Assembly (NCBI RefSeq): GCF_020907245.1
Contig: NZ_JAJJWH010000018.1
Location: 1-64,000, forward strand
Length of the DNA stretch: 64,000 bases
Reading direction: 5' to 3'
Origin: Pontibacter harenae
Lineage (GTDB): Bacteria; Bacteroidota; Bacteroidia; Cytophagales; Hymenobacteraceae
The stretch's first letter is position 1. Each line of letters begins with the position of its first letter. The translations under genes and the position numbers were made by a program. The notes under the pieces are model-generated. The model was not told the origin of the DNA. It worked only from the letters and a program-made list of their open reading frames with translations, and ran no database searches. Shown piece by piece: positions 42,540 through 52,078 of the stretch.

Positions 42540-43586
42540 TCAGGATGCCATCGCCTTCGGTACTGGGTGCAATATTTTGAAGACAAGTTCTCTTAAAATA
42601 TCAGCTTCTGTCATGTCGCCTCCTGTTACACCTTTTACCTGTAGGTCGGCGACCTTAATAAAATGTATAATATCGACACAGCGCTGAATCGGAAACACCC
42701 GCAGGGCCTGCATATATTCCTTTGCTAGAAAAGCTCTGTTGCCCAAACTCTTTCGCAGGCCTGCCTCCGACTTATCTGCAGATTGGTGCAGGCAAAGCAG
42801 CTTCGTAAAAAAAGAGAAAAGCAGAGACAGATTAGGAATTAGTGGGTTGTTTTTAGGATTTGCCTCAAAGTAATGGATGATGCGGTTTGCCTTCAGAGCG
42901 TCTCTGGCAATAAGAGCCGACTGCAATTCAAAAATATTATACTCCTTGCTGATGCCCACATTCTCCTGCACCACCCTCTCATCTATTGCCTGACCTGGCT
43001 TCAGGTTGATCAGCAGTTTTTCTATCTCATTGGCTAACCTGGAAAGATCGGCGCCGATAAACTCGCTAAGCATGAGCACCGCCTGCTGTGAGGCCTGTAC
43101 CTTCTTTGTCTTCAGGAAACTGGTAACCCAAGCGGGCACCTGATTGTCGTACAGCTTTTTTGTGGTGAGTAACACTGCGTGTTTCTGCACAACCTTTGCC
43201 AACGATTTTCTCCCGTCCAGGGACTTATGCTTGTGGCAAAAAACAAGAATAGTAGAAGGCAATGGATTTTGAAGATACGCTTCCAGCTGCTTCATGCCAT
43301 CTTCTTTATCTATGTCCTGTATGCTCTGTGCTTCCTTCACAATCACCACCTGCCGATCAGACATCATGGGGAATCGCTTAGCCTGCAGCAAAATAGTGGA
43401 CACATCTACGTCTTTACCATAGATTACTACTTGGTTAAATCCCTTCTCATGCTCCTGCAGCGCATGTTTCTCGATGTAATCTGCTATCAGATCAATGTAA
43501 TAAGACTCTTCGCCTTGTAGAAAGTATACAGGAGCAAAATGCCTTTTTTCCAGCTGCTCTAAAATCCCCTCGGGTGTGTGTGCCAT
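42540..43586 (-). CDS. holA: DNA polymerase III subunit delta
   Basis: A 348-residue clamp-loader subunit that opens the beta clamp. The N-terminal domain has PVYFLQGEESYYIDLIADYIE and VVIVKEAQSIQ, the middle NEIEKLLINL, and the C-terminal helical collar VFPIQRCVDIIHFIKVADLQVKGV. Sequence conservation in HolA is low, but length and the GEES/YYID start are characteristic. Confidence 0.92.
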   Translation of the reverse strand: MAHTPEGILEQLEKRHFAPVYFLQGEESYYIDLIADYIEKHALQEHEKGFNQVVIYGKDVDVSTILLQAKRFPMMSDRQVVIVKEAQSIQDIDKEDGMKQLEAYLQNPLPSTILVFCHKHKSLDGRKSLAKVVQKHAVLLTTKKLYDNQVPAWVTSFLKTKKVQASQQAVLMLSEFIGADLSRLANEIEKLLINLKPGQAIDERVVQENVGISKEYNIFELQSALIARDALKANRIIHYFEANPKNNPLIPNLSLLFSFFTKLLCLHQSADKSEAGLRKSLGNRAFLAKEYMQALRVFPIQRCVDIIHFIKVADLQVKGVTGGDMTEADILRELVFKILHPVPKAMAS

Positions 43587-43676
43587 TGCGGTTGGGTATT
43601 GTAACGGATAAATTTGGATAGGCTTTTACACTCTCTGGCAGAAGTGTGGCTGATAAATACGTGTGCCTCCCTCCTA

Positions 43677-43705
43677 CAAATTTAAGCTATCGCTGGCAAA
43701 GTCAA
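43677..43705 (-). promoter_or_regulatory. holA promoter (-33 TTG, -7 TAAATTTG)
   Basis: On the minus strand TTG (complement of 43703-43705), an 18-bp spacer, then TAAATTTG (complement of 43677-43684). It matches TTG-N18-21-TAnnTTTG about 90 bp before the holA start. Confidence 0.6.
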
Positions 43706-43869
43706 AGTATAAACAGACGAGAAACCGAGGGTGCATCTGATTATTTTTCGAGAAAATGAACACAAAAATGGAAGTCTAACGAATGGAATAGCCAAGCCTA
43801 TTGTTAGACTAAGACTTATGATGCGCATGGCATGGCTTTTTGGAAGGATACTTAAAAACAGCTGGTGTT

Positions 43870-45099
43870 TTACTCCCTCCTAATTGCATCCACAGGATTT
43901 AGCTTAGCAGCGCGTGTAGCAGGATAGGTGCCGAAGATAATACCAATGACTACTGCAATAACGGCAATAGTAAAAAAGGTGTTCCAGGTATAGGCTGCTT
44001 GAAAAGGCACGTCTACAAACACTTTTATGATAGGTACAATGGCCATGGTAGCCAGAACACCTAATACCAAGCCCAGAAAGCTACCGAAAAGCGACACCGT
44101 AACTGACTCTGCCAAAAACTGCAGCAAAATATCGAACTTTTTGGCGCCCATGGCTTTCCGAACACCTATCTCTACAGTGCGCTCATTTACAGATATTAGC
44201 AGAACATTCATGATGCCGATACCTCCCACTAGCACAGAAATACCTACAATCAAGCCCATTACTATTCTGAAAAGCAGGAATGCTTTGCTTGCCTGCTCCA
44301 CGCGCGCTTCATTTGTTATCAAGACAAAATTGGTGCTGTCACTTGGAAAGTTCAGTTTTAACCAGTTCTCTATCTCTGCTTTAACAATAGGAACATCCTC
44401 CACTCTTCCTACCTCTAATATTCCTTTCGGAGGTGTGGCTTTCAGCTCCTCTTCCGTAAATAAAGTAATAGGCACATAAACCTGCGCATGATTTTCGTCT
44501 TTATTCTGCTTCAAAACACCTATCACTTTCGCCTCTCTGCCTCTTACCGCAACACTTCTTCCTATGTAATCTTCAACAGATTCCGCACCCATTGCTTCTT
44601 TGGCCAACCAATAATTTACATAGGCCACACCACTTCCAGCTGCAACATCCGCTGCAGAAAAAGCACGTCCAACAGCTATAGGTGTATCAGCTGCACGGGG
44701 CGCCGCAGAACCCACAACCGAGGCACCCATCGGTGCTGCCATACCTTCTACTGTAACTTCTTCTGAGCTTGAGATGCTTAAGTAACCTTGCGCTGGTTTA
44801 GATAAGGAAGATGTAAGCTTTGTGAAGTTCGTGTAGTTTAGATAGTTGTATTCCTCCTTCTTCAGCCACACATTATTTACTTTTTTGCGGGTATTTGTTT
44901 GTATCATCACCGCTTTCAAGGATGTGGTACTTGTAATCTGATCCTGAGCAAACTTCTCCAGCCCATCTATCAGCGACAGCACAGACACAAGCGCCGCTAC
45001 CCCAATTACAATACCCAGAATGGAGAGAAGCGTGTGAAAAAGTCTAGACCGAATATTCTGCTGAGCCAGCGAGAAGGATAGAAAGGCTTTCTTGAACAT
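43870..45099 (-). CDS. MacB/FtsX-family ABC transporter permease
   Basis: A 409-residue inner-membrane protein. One N-terminal membrane helix (TLLSILGIVIGVAALVSVLSLI) is followed by a periplasmic MacB core domain (about 45-270) and three C-terminal helices containing VGGIGIMNVLLISVNERTVEIGVRKAMGA, the FtsX signature. It should work with an ATPase not seen in this window. MacB-type systems move lipoproteins, peptides or drugs by mechanical transmission. The substrate is unknown. Confidence 0.9.
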   Translation of the reverse strand: MFKKAFLSFSLAQQNIRSRLFHTLLSILGIVIGVAALVSVLSLIDGLEKFAQDQITSTTSLKAVMIQTNTRKKVNNVWLKKEEYNYLNYTNFTKLTSSLSKPAQGYLSISSSEEVTVEGMAAPMGASVVGSAAPRAADTPIAVGRAFSAADVAAGSGVAYVNYWLAKEAMGAESVEDYIGRSVAVRGREAKVIGVLKQNKDENHAQVYVPITLFTEEELKATPPKGILEVGRVEDVPIVKAEIENWLKLNFPSDSTNFVLITNEARVEQASKAFLLFRIVMGLIVGISVLVGGIGIMNVLLISVNERTVEIGVRKAMGAKKFDILLQFLAESVTVSLFGSFLGLVLGVLATMAIVPIIKVFVDVPFQAAYTWNTFFTIAVIAVVIGIIFGTYPATRAAKLNPVDAIRRE

Positions 45100-45398
45100 G
45101 GAGCTACGGGTTGTCTCCTTAAATGTACATTATTTTCAGAATATATAAATAAGATATTGTGAGCTATATTTAGTAAGAAAATCTGATAAAGAAGTAGCTT
45201 AAAGCTGGTGCAAGCTATTAACCAGCTACCAGCTTTTATCTGCTTTTGTATAATGACTCGATGTGGTACTAGTCTATTTAAGTTTTTGATTTATGTTGAC
45301 TCCTCTAAACACTCTTAAAGAACACTTGATGCACGATTCTCTGCTGCTTACTCCTAACTCTTTTATATCTTTGCCTTAAACAGATGAATTAGGTTTAG
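45100..45398. other. Divergent intergenic region before tyrS
   Basis: About 300 bp with no credible gene. It contains a hairpin AAAGCTGGT/ACCAGCTTT (45201-45209 with 45228-45236) and, 25 bp before tyrS, a perfect -7 box TATCTTTG (45366-45373) without an obvious -33 TTG. No T-box motif or amino-acid-rich leader peptide was found for tyrS. Confidence 0.45.
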
Positions 45399-46703
45399 AT
45401 GAATCTTATCGAAGAATTGAGATGGAGGGGCATGCTCCATGATTTCATGCCAGGTACAGAAGAGCAATTAGCTGCTGAAATGACGACAGGCTATATCGGC
45501 TTCGACCCTACCGCCAGCTCTCTGCATATTGGTAACCTTGCCACTATCATGCTACTGGTGCAGCTACAGCGTGCAGGACATAAACCAGTAGCCTTAGTGG
45601 GTGGCGCTACAGGTATGATCGGAGACCCTTCAGGCAAGTCGGCTGAACGCAACCTCCTTTCTGAAGAAACCCTTCAAACAAATCAAGCAGGTATCCGTGC
45701 ACAACTGGAGAAGTTCCTGGACTTTAACTGCGGAGCCAACTCAGCTGAAATCGTTAACAACTACGATTGGTTTAAGGAGTTTAGCTTCCTAAATTTTCTG
45801 CGCGACGTGGGCAAGCACATCACTGTTAACTACATGATGAGCAAAGACTCTGTAAAAAAGCGCATTAATGCTGACGAGGAAGGTGAACGCGCCGAGGGAC
45901 TTTCATATACAGAGTTCGCGTACCAACTTATACAGGGCTACGACTTTTACCATTTGTATAAAAACAAAAATGTACGTCTGCAGATGGGAGCTTCAGACCA
46001 GTGGGGCAACATTACCACAGGCACAGAGCTTATTCGCCGTATGGATGGAGGCAAAGCCTTTGCGTTGGTTGGCAAGCTGGTTACAAAATCAGACGGTACA
46101 AAGTTTGGTAAGTCTGAAGGCGGCAACGTGTGGCTTAACGCTGAACTAACCTCTCCTTACAAGTTTTACCAGTTCTGGCTCAACCTTTCTGATGAAGAAG
46201 CCGAGAAGCTCATAAAGGTATACACATTACTTCCTCAAGATGAAATTGCAAGGATTACAGAAGAGCACAATCAGGCGCCGCATTTACGCGTTCTACAGAA
46301 AGCCTTAGCTAAAGATGTTACAATTCGTGTGCATTCTGAAGAAGATTATAATGCAGCTGTAGAAGCCTCAGAAATTTTATTTGGTAAAGGCGATTTAGCC
46401 ACTTTAAAAGGACTTAGCGAGCAAATATTGCTGTCTGTCTTTGAAGGTGTGCCACAGGTAGAAATCACCAAAGAGCAATACGCTGAGGCAAACACGGTAA
46501 GCGATTTATTATCCGAAACCACACAAGGTTTAATCTTCGATTCTAAAGGCGAAGCCAAGCGTATGATAAAAAATGGCGGCGTAAGAGTTAACCTTGAAAA
46601 GGTACAGAGCGCCGAAGACGCTGTAAATTTCGAACTATTGCAAGAGAAGTACCTCGTAGTGCAGAAAGGTAAAAAGAACTACTACCTAGTTAGTGTTAAA
46701 TAA
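45399..46703 (+). CDS. tyrS: Tyrosyl-tRNA synthetase
   Basis: A 434-residue class I aminoacyl-tRNA synthetase. It has the HIGH-type motif [38 protein letters not shown] with [12 protein letters not shown] (tyrosine pocket), and the KMSKS-type loop [10 protein letters not shown]. The C-terminal S4-like RNA-binding domain ([22 protein letters not shown]) is intact. Confidence 0.97.
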   Translation: MNLIEELRWRGMLHDFMPGTEEQLAAEMTTGYIGFDPTASSLHIGNLATIMLLVQLQRAGHKPVALVGGATGMIGDPSGKSAERNLLSEETLQTNQAGIRAQLEKFLDFNCGANSAEIVNNYDWFKEFSFLNFLRDVGKHITVNYMMSKDSVKKRINADEEGERAEGLSYTEFAYQLIQGYDFYHLYKNKNVRLQMGASDQWGNITTGTELIRRMDGGKAFALVGKLVTKSDGTKFGKSEGGNVWLNAELTSPYKFYQFWLNLSDEEAEKLIKVYTLLPQDEIARITEEHNQAPHLRVLQKALAKDVTIRVHSEEDYNAAVEASEILFGKGDLATLKGLSEQILLSVFEGVPQVEITKEQYAEANTVSDLLSETTQGLIFDSKGEAKRMIKNGGVRVNLEKVQSAEDAVNFELLQEKYLVVQKGKKNYYLVSVK

Positions 46704-46720
46704 TTAAATACCAAAACCTT

Positions 46721-46764
46721 ATAAACAAAAAGGGTGGCTCTTTCGAGTCACCCTTTTTGTTTAT
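46721..46764. terminator. Bidirectional terminator between tyrS and the Hc1-like gene
   Basis: A 20-bp stem (46721-46740 with 46745-46764, one G-U pair) with a TTTC loop. Outer A/T-rich ends give a T-run on either strand, between convergent genes. Confidence 0.85.
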
Positions 46765-46785
46765 CTCTTGTAGAAGAGTATTCAG

Positions 46786-46974
46786 TTACTGTGCAGCTTC
46801 GCTGTTTTTCATGTCCTGAACTTCCTTACGGATGTCCTGAGCCATGTTCTTTAGGTCTTGCATGCCTTTACGTACACGAGTACCTGCAGCAGCGTTTCCT
46901 TTGTCGTAGAATTTTTCGAAATCAGATTCAAGCGACATTACTAGATCCTTGAGTTTGCTAAAGTTGTTTGCCAT
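46786..46974 (-). CDS. Histone H1-like protein, Hc1 family
   Basis: A 62-residue helical protein. MANNFSKLKDLVMSLESDFE, then KGNAAAGTRVRKGMQDLKNM, the pattern of Bacteroidota proteins related to chlamydial histone-like Hc1 (GN-x-AAGTR-x-R-K). They lack the lysine-rich tail of true Hc1 and may bind nucleic acid. That function is not established. It is a single-gene unit bounded by a terminator. Confidence 0.8.
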   Translation of the reverse strand: MANNFSKLKDLVMSLESDFEKFYDKGNAAAGTRVRKGMQDLKNMAQDIRKEVQDMKNSEAAQ

Positions 46975-47080
46975 TAGAGCTATTGGTTATAGTGAAACAT
47001 ATGGTTTAATCGCTCTAATATACACATTTAATGAAAACAAGCAAAAATTAAGGATTTTTAATATATGGCTTTACAGCCAG

Positions 47081-48319
47081 CTAGGCGGTAACTGCTGACT
47101 TTGAGTACAAGCCTTTGTCCAATTTTTGTGATATTTTCTCGAATGCTGCGATTGTCTCTTTTACGTCATCCAAAGTATGTGCAGCAGTAGGTATCAGGCG
47201 AAGCATGATAACATCTTTCGGCACTACCGGATACACTACAATCGAGCAGAAAATGCTGTAGTTCTCACGAAGGTCCAGTGTCAGCTGTGTAGCATCAGGA
47301 ATCTGTCCGTTCAGGAATACAGGTGTTACAGGAGATTGTGTAGTACCTAAGTTAAAGCCCTTCTCGCGCAGTCCGCTTTGTAGAGCATCCACCACTTCCC
47401 AAAGTTTGTCTTTTAGCTCAGGCTTTGTTCTAAGTAACTCTAAACGCTTCAGCGCACCAACTGTTAGAGGCATTGGCAAAGACTTAGCAAAGATCTGAGA
47501 GCGCATGTTATAACGCAAATATTCTATCACCTGCTCGTTTGATGCCACAAAGGCACCGATGCTAGCCATAGATTTGGCAAACGTAGAGAAGTATACATCA
47601 ATACCATCCTGGCAATTTAAATGCTCACCTGTACCAGCTCCAGTTTTACCCATTGTACCGAAACCGTGGGCATCGTCTACAAAAAGTCTGAAGTTAAATT
47701 TCTCTTTCAGTGCTACTACTTCATCCAGTTTGCCCAGGTTACCAGACATACCGAAAACTCCTTCTGTAATAACAAGTATAGCACCTCCAGTATTTTCAGT
47801 CCAACGTGTGGCACGCTCTAGCTGCTTTTCAAGGCTTTGCATATCGTTGTGCGCATACACAAAGCGCTTGCCCTGGTGCAAACGCACACCATCTATAATA
47901 CAGGCATGCGATTCAGCATCATACACTATTACATCGTGGCGGTCGACCAATGCATCTATAATAGAAACAACTCCTTGGTAGCCGAAGTTTAACAGCATAG
48001 CATCAGGCTTCTGAACAAACTCCGCTAACTCAGCCTCCAATTGCTCATGAATACTGGTGTTACCAGACATAATACGAGCTCCCATTGGCGTAGCCATACC
48101 CCATTCTGCAGCTGAATCAGCATCAGCTTTACGTACCTCCGGATGGTTAGCTAACCCAAGGTAGTTGTTAAGGCTCCAGGTCAATACATCTTTACCTCTA
48201 AATTTCATACGTGGAGCAATCTCACCTTCAAGTTTTGGGAACGTAAAATAGCCATGTGCATAATGAGAGTGACTGCCTAAAGGACCTCTGTTGGTCAACA
48301 ACTTTTCAAATAAATCCAC
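47081..48319 (-). CDS. Alpha-oxoamine synthase, serine palmitoyltransferase-like
   Basis: A 412-residue fold-type I PLP enzyme. Motifs are LNNYLGLANHP, GARIMSGNTSIHEQLE, NFGYQGVVS, YDAESHACIIDGVRL, VFGMSGNLGKL, VDDAHGFGTMGKTG and the PLP lysine in STFAKSMASIGAF. This set marks the alpha-oxoamine synthases (serine palmitoyltransferase, 2-amino-3-ketobutyrate CoA ligase, 8-amino-7-oxononanoate synthase). TFxKSxASIG and the overall alignment are nearest the serine palmitoyltransferases that start sphingolipid synthesis in Bacteroidota. No biotin or threonine genes lie nearby. The exact acyl substrate is unproven. Confidence 0.75.
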   Translation of the reverse strand: MDLFEKLLTNRGPLGSHSHYAHGYFTFPKLEGEIAPRMKFRGKDVLTWSLNNYLGLANHPEVRKADADSAAEWGMATPMGARIMSGNTSIHEQLEAELAEFVQKPDAMLLNFGYQGVVSIIDALVDRHDVIVYDAESHACIIDGVRLHQGKRFVYAHNDMQSLEKQLERATRWTENTGGAILVITEGVFGMSGNLGKLDEVVALKEKFNFRLFVDDAHGFGTMGKTGAGTGEHLNCQDGIDVYFSTFAKSMASIGAFVASNEQVIEYLRYNMRSQIFAKSLPMPLTVGALKRLELLRTKPELKDKLWEVVDALQSGLREKGFNLGTTQSPVTPVFLNGQIPDATQLTLDLRENYSIFCSIVVYPVVPKDVIMLRLIPTAAHTLDDVKETIAAFEKISQKLDKGLYSKSAVTA

Positions 48320-48546
48320 TTGTGTAATAATTAGGTTATCGGGATAATTTCAGAATCAACTTTCGATTTACAATAAATAAAGCAAAATATACAATTAAGC
48401 AAATTTAGGTAAAATGCGGCACAAAATTAAGTTTTTATAAAGTCATAAACAATTCACCTCTAAGTCTTCTCCACCTTTTTCGTATACAAGTTTTTATGTT
48501 TCGGCCCAAAATCCTTACTTTGAAAGAATAAAACCACTGCTTCTTC

Positions 48547-50049
48547 ATGAATAAAATAAATAAAATATTAGTGGCTAATCGTGGTGAGATTGCGCTCCGC
48601 GTGATGCGATCTGCCAAAGAAATGGGTATCAAGACAGTAGCCATTTATAGCGAGGCCGACCGTAATGCGCTGCATGTGCGCTTTGCTGACGAAGCTGTCT
48701 GTGTGGGTGGACCAAAATCAAGTGAGTCTTACTTACGTGGTGACGTGATTATAAAGGTATGTCAAGATTTAGGCGTTGATGCCATACACCCTGGCTATGG
48801 TTTCTTGTCGGAAAATGCTGGATTTGCTCAACAGGTACAACAAGCGGGTATCATATTTATTGGTCCGTCGCCAGAAGCCATAGAATTGATGGGAAGCAAA
48901 CTGGCAGCTAAAGCTGCTGTGGCTAAGTATAACATCCCGATGGTGCCAGGCACCGAAGAAGCGATTACGGATGTAGAAGCAGCTAAATTAATCGCACAGG
49001 AAGTAGGCTTCCCGATACTGATCAAGGCCAGCGCTGGCGGCGGCGGTAAGGGTATGCGCGTGGTGGAAAGTGTTGAAGTGTTTGAAGAGCAAATGCAGTT
49101 GGCGGTAAGCGAGGCTACCTCGGCGTTTGGCGATGGCTCAGTTTTTATAGAGAAGTATATAGGTTCGCCGCGCCATATCGAGATTCAGGTGCTAGGTGAT
49201 ACACATGGTAACATTGTGCACCTGTTCGAGCGAGAATGTTCGATTCAGCGTCGCCACCAGAAAGTAATAGAAGAAGCACCGTCTGCAGTTCTTACTCCTG
49301 CCCTTCGCGACGAGATGGGCCAATGCGCCGTAAACGTAGCCAAGGCATGCGATTATGTGGGAGCTGGCACAGTCGAATTTCTGCTGGATGAAAACCTGAA
49401 CTTTTATTTCCTGGAAATGAATACGCGTCTGCAGGTAGAGCACCCTGTAACGGAGCAAATTACAGGCTTGGATCTGGTTAAAGAACAGATTCTAGTAGCG
49501 GAGGGTAACCTACTAAGGTTCAAGCAAGAAGAGCTGCAAATAAACGGGCACGCGTTGGAATTGCGTGTCTACGCAGAAGATCCGGCGAATAATTTCCTTC
49601 CAGACATCGGCCGATTAGAAACCTATAAAAGACCGCAAGGCTTAGGCGTGCGCGTGGATGATGGCTTTGAACAAGGCATGGACATTTCTATTTATTACGA
49701 CCCGATGATCGCAAAGCTGGTATCGTTTGGCAAAGACAGACAGGAAGCCATCGAAAAAATGCTTCGCGCGATAGATGAGTACCAGATAACAGGTATAGAA
49801 ACTACTTTACCTTTCGGAACTTATGTACTACAGCATGAAGCATTTGTGAGTGGAAATTTCGATACTAAATTTATCGATCGCTACTTTACTCCTGAAGCAC
49901 TAGCTAAGCAACCAGAAGAAGATACAGAAGAAGTAGCCGCTGTGCTAGCTGCTATACTATTACAAAACCACAATCCAAAGCAAGTTACGGCTGCAGCCAT
50001 GACAACAAGCGCAACTGATTCCAACTGGCGCAAAAACAGGTTAAAGTAA
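48547..50049 (+). CDS. accC: Biotin carboxylase (acetyl-CoA carboxylase type)
   Basis: A 500-residue ATP-grasp enzyme carboxylating biotin on a carrier protein. The start is NKINKILVANRGEIALRVMR. ASAGGGGKGMRVV is the ATP loop, QRRHQKVIEEAPS the biotin/bicarbonate site, and EMNTRLQVEHPVTE the catalytic Glu region. About 50 residues after the usual end (near 450) form an unrecognised tail (EEDTEEVAAVLAAILLQN). No accB lies beside it, so it may serve a carboxylase encoded elsewhere, acetyl-CoA or propionyl-CoA. Confidence 0.92.
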   Translation: MNKINKILVANRGEIALRVMRSAKEMGIKTVAIYSEADRNALHVRFADEAVCVGGPKSSESYLRGDVIIKVCQDLGVDAIHPGYGFLSENAGFAQQVQQAGIIFIGPSPEAIELMGSKLAAKAAVAKYNIPMVPGTEEAITDVEAAKLIAQEVGFPILIKASAGGGGKGMRVVESVEVFEEQMQLAVSEATSAFGDGSVFIEKYIGSPRHIEIQVLGDTHGNIVHLFERECSIQRRHQKVIEEAPSAVLTPALRDEMGQCAVNVAKACDYVGAGTVEFLLDENLNFYFLEMNTRLQVEHPVTEQITGLDLVKEQILVAEGNLLRFKQEELQINGHALELRVYAEDPANNFLPDIGRLETYKRPQGLGVRVDDGFEQGMDISIYYDPMIAKLVSFGKDRQEAIEKMLRAIDEYQITGIETTLPFGTYVLQHEAFVSGNFDTKFIDRYFTPEALAKQPEEDTEEVAAVLAAILLQNHNPKQVTAAAMTTSATDSNWRKNRLK

Positions 50050-50068
50050 GTTTATACTACACTTCCAA

Positions 50069-50105
50069 AACAGAAGAGGCGCTTTGTGAAAGCGCCTCTT
50101 CTGTT
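50069..50105. terminator. Bidirectional terminator between accC and bshB1
   Basis: A perfect 17-bp inverted repeat (50069-50085 with 50089-50105) with a 3-nt loop lies between convergent genes. Confidence 0.85.
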
Positions 50106-50153
50106 ACATTAGTAGGTTGTATGGCTCATAACGTACTATACGTGCGTAGCTAT

Positions 50154-50873
50154 CTATATCAGATCAAAAAGGCTTTTAACACCTAGTGAACGCTCTTTTG
50201 TGAAACCTTCTCCGTAAGTAACGCCAATGGCATGCCCTAACTCTTTTGCTCTGGATTCCACGAAACCTAAAAACTCAGGGGAAGAAATATAAGTGTTTGG
50301 TGAAGTGTCGTCTGGATTGAAGAACTGGGATTTAAAGGCGCGGATTGTTTCCATCTTCTGCTCCCAATGCGCTGTCACATCTACAATGACATCAGGTACA
50401 ATAAAACGATCCTGAATGTAATGGTACATGTTCTTTGGCCGCCATGCCTCCTGTTTGTTGCCTTCGCTATCAAAAGTTTCCACCATTTTCAGGCCAGCGA
50501 CAAAACAAGCGTCTCTTACGACTTCAGAGCCACGTCCATGATCTGGATGTCGATCATAGATAGCGTTCATCAGCACTAGTTCTGGCTTATATTGCCTTAC
50601 CTTCTCTACAATCTTAAGCTGATGTGCACGGTCATTCAAGAAAAAACCATCGGCAAAGCCTAAATTCTCGCGCACAGCTATACCCATTATTTTAGAGGAC
50701 GCCTCGGCTTCGGCAGCTCTAATTTCTGGTGTTCCCCTTGTCCCTAATTCTCCTTGGGTAAGGTCAATAATGCCCACCTTCTTACCGTCTGCAATATGCG
50801 CTATAATGGTGCCTGAGCAACCAAGTTCTACATCGTCAGGGTGAGAAGCAAAAGCAAGTATGTCTAATTTCAT
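50154..50873 (-). CDS. bshB1: Bacillithiol biosynthesis deacetylase
   Basis: A 239-residue zinc hydrolase of the PIG-L/LmbE fold removing acetyl from GlcNAc-malate in bacillithiol synthesis. The N-terminal metal motif is ASHPDDVELGCSGTI. GELGTRGTPEIRAAEAEASSKIMG and YDRHPDHGRGSEVVRDACF match the BshB1 subgroup. Bacillithiol is the low-molecular-weight thiol in many Bacteroidota. bshA and bshC are not in this window. Confidence 0.93.
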   Translation of the reverse strand: MKLDILAFASHPDDVELGCSGTIIAHIADGKKVGIIDLTQGELGTRGTPEIRAAEAEASSKIMGIAVRENLGFADGFFLNDRAHQLKIVEKVRQYKPELVLMNAIYDRHPDHGRGSEVVRDACFVAGLKMVETFDSEGNKQEAWRPKNMYHYIQDRFIVPDVIVDVTAHWEQKMETIRAFKSQFFNPDDTSPNTYISSPEFLGFVESRAKELGHAIGVTYGEGFTKERSLGVKSLFDLI

Positions 50874-50891
50874 TTAATCTTATGTCAAGTA

Positions 50892-51941
50892 TTATCTAAT
50901 GCGAAGCTTGCGGCCAATTTTAAGGGTAGTGCGGGCAGAAATGCCATTAAGCTTTGTAATTTGGCTTACACTAACACCGTATCTCTTCGCAATACCAGAA
51001 AGTGTATCTCCGCTCCTAACGGAGTGATAAGTAGCTCTACGACTACTGGTGGCTCCGCTTTTTGTGTTATTGTAATAGTTAAAGAGAGCTGATGTAATTA
51101 CAAAATTCTGCCCCTTTAGCAGGTAATCAGGAAAGTCGTACATTAGCTCTGGGTTGATCGGATTCCCCTGGTAACGCACCTCATAATGCAAGTGCGGACC
51201 TGTACTACGGCCAGTACTCCCCCCATAACCGATAAGTTCTCCAGCCGTTACAAACTGTCCTGGCTTTGCTGCAGCTTTACTCATGTGGCCATAGAGCGTT
51301 TCTAAGCCATTGTAGTGCCTCACCACGATATAATTGCCATAGCCACTGCCATCCCACTTATTAATGCGTACAACACCATCAAAAGCGGCATAAACAGAGT
51401 CTCCCGTATTCAAGTCTATATCAGTACCAGCGTGCAAGCGCCCCCACCTACCGCCAAAGTGGCTCGTAACGGGAGTTTTAACAAGAGGCATTTTGTAGTC
51501 CCTGTTAACGGTTGGGTCATATAAGGTTATGTCAACAGTATCCTTCATCTTACTCGCATCCATGCGGTACGGGTTGATGTTGTAGGTATCCCAAATGGCA
51601 TAATAACCTGCTATTTTCACCCAGGAAGAATCAATCAGAATTTCCTCCGAAACTTCCACAATATGCTGTTCTCCCAGGTTAAGCTCTGTGGTGTCCTCAC
51701 TTACTATTGAAAGCTCTTTTTTTGGATTGAACAGGATAGATTTACCCGCCTCTGAATTTTCTTCTGGAAACTCCTCGTACTTAATAAGTACAGTTGTATC
51801 AGGCTTTACGTAGTTGATTTTAGGAGCCTTAACTTTGATCAAATCCTTTAGTTTACCCTGCTGCGCATTGGCACTGTGTATTAAGCCAGTTAAGCAGAGT
51901 AAAAAAAGTACAAAGTATAAGGATGCTTTTTTCTTTAACAT
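50892..51941 (-). CDS. M23 peptidoglycan peptidase with LysM domain
   Basis: A 349-residue secreted protein. A signal peptide (about 1-26) is followed by an unrecognised N-terminal domain (about 30-150). The LytM/M23 zinc peptidase domain comes next (SHFGGRWGRLHAGTDIDL giving HxxxD, and GRSTGPHLHYEVRYQG giving HLH). A C-terminal LysM (YHSVRSGDTLSGIAKRYGVS) binds peptidoglycan. All zinc ligands are present, so it should be an active cross-link endopeptidase for wall growth or division. Transcribed with bshB1 spacing 18 bp, perhaps as one unit. Confidence 0.92.
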   Translation of the reverse strand: MLKKKASLYFVLFLLCLTGLIHSANAQQGKLKDLIKVKAPKINYVKPDTTVLIKYEEFPEENSEAGKSILFNPKKELSIVSEDTTELNLGEQHIVEVSEEILIDSSWVKIAGYYAIWDTYNINPYRMDASKMKDTVDITLYDPTVNRDYKMPLVKTPVTSHFGGRWGRLHAGTDIDLNTGDSVYAAFDGVVRINKWDGSGYGNYIVVRHYNGLETLYGHMSKAAAKPGQFVTAGELIGYGGSTGRSTGPHLHYEVRYQGNPINPELMYDFPDYLLKGQNFVITSALFNYYNNTKSGATSSRRATYHSVRSGDTLSGIAKRYGVSVSQITKLNGISARTTLKIGRKLRIR

Positions 51942-52078
51942 TAGGATTTGTTTAAGCAGTAATGTGCTCTTTCGCTCAGTATTCGCCTTTCTAAACTCAC
52001 ATTACAGGCTTTTTATTGCAAGGCCTTTAAAAATAATACTACAAAGAGCAGTACAGAAAATTAAACCACCAGTATAAA

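Noticed and set aside
45100..45398. T-box or tyrosine-dependent leader before tyrS
   Set aside because: No T-box motif, no Tyr-rich leader frame and no terminator/antiterminator pair were found.
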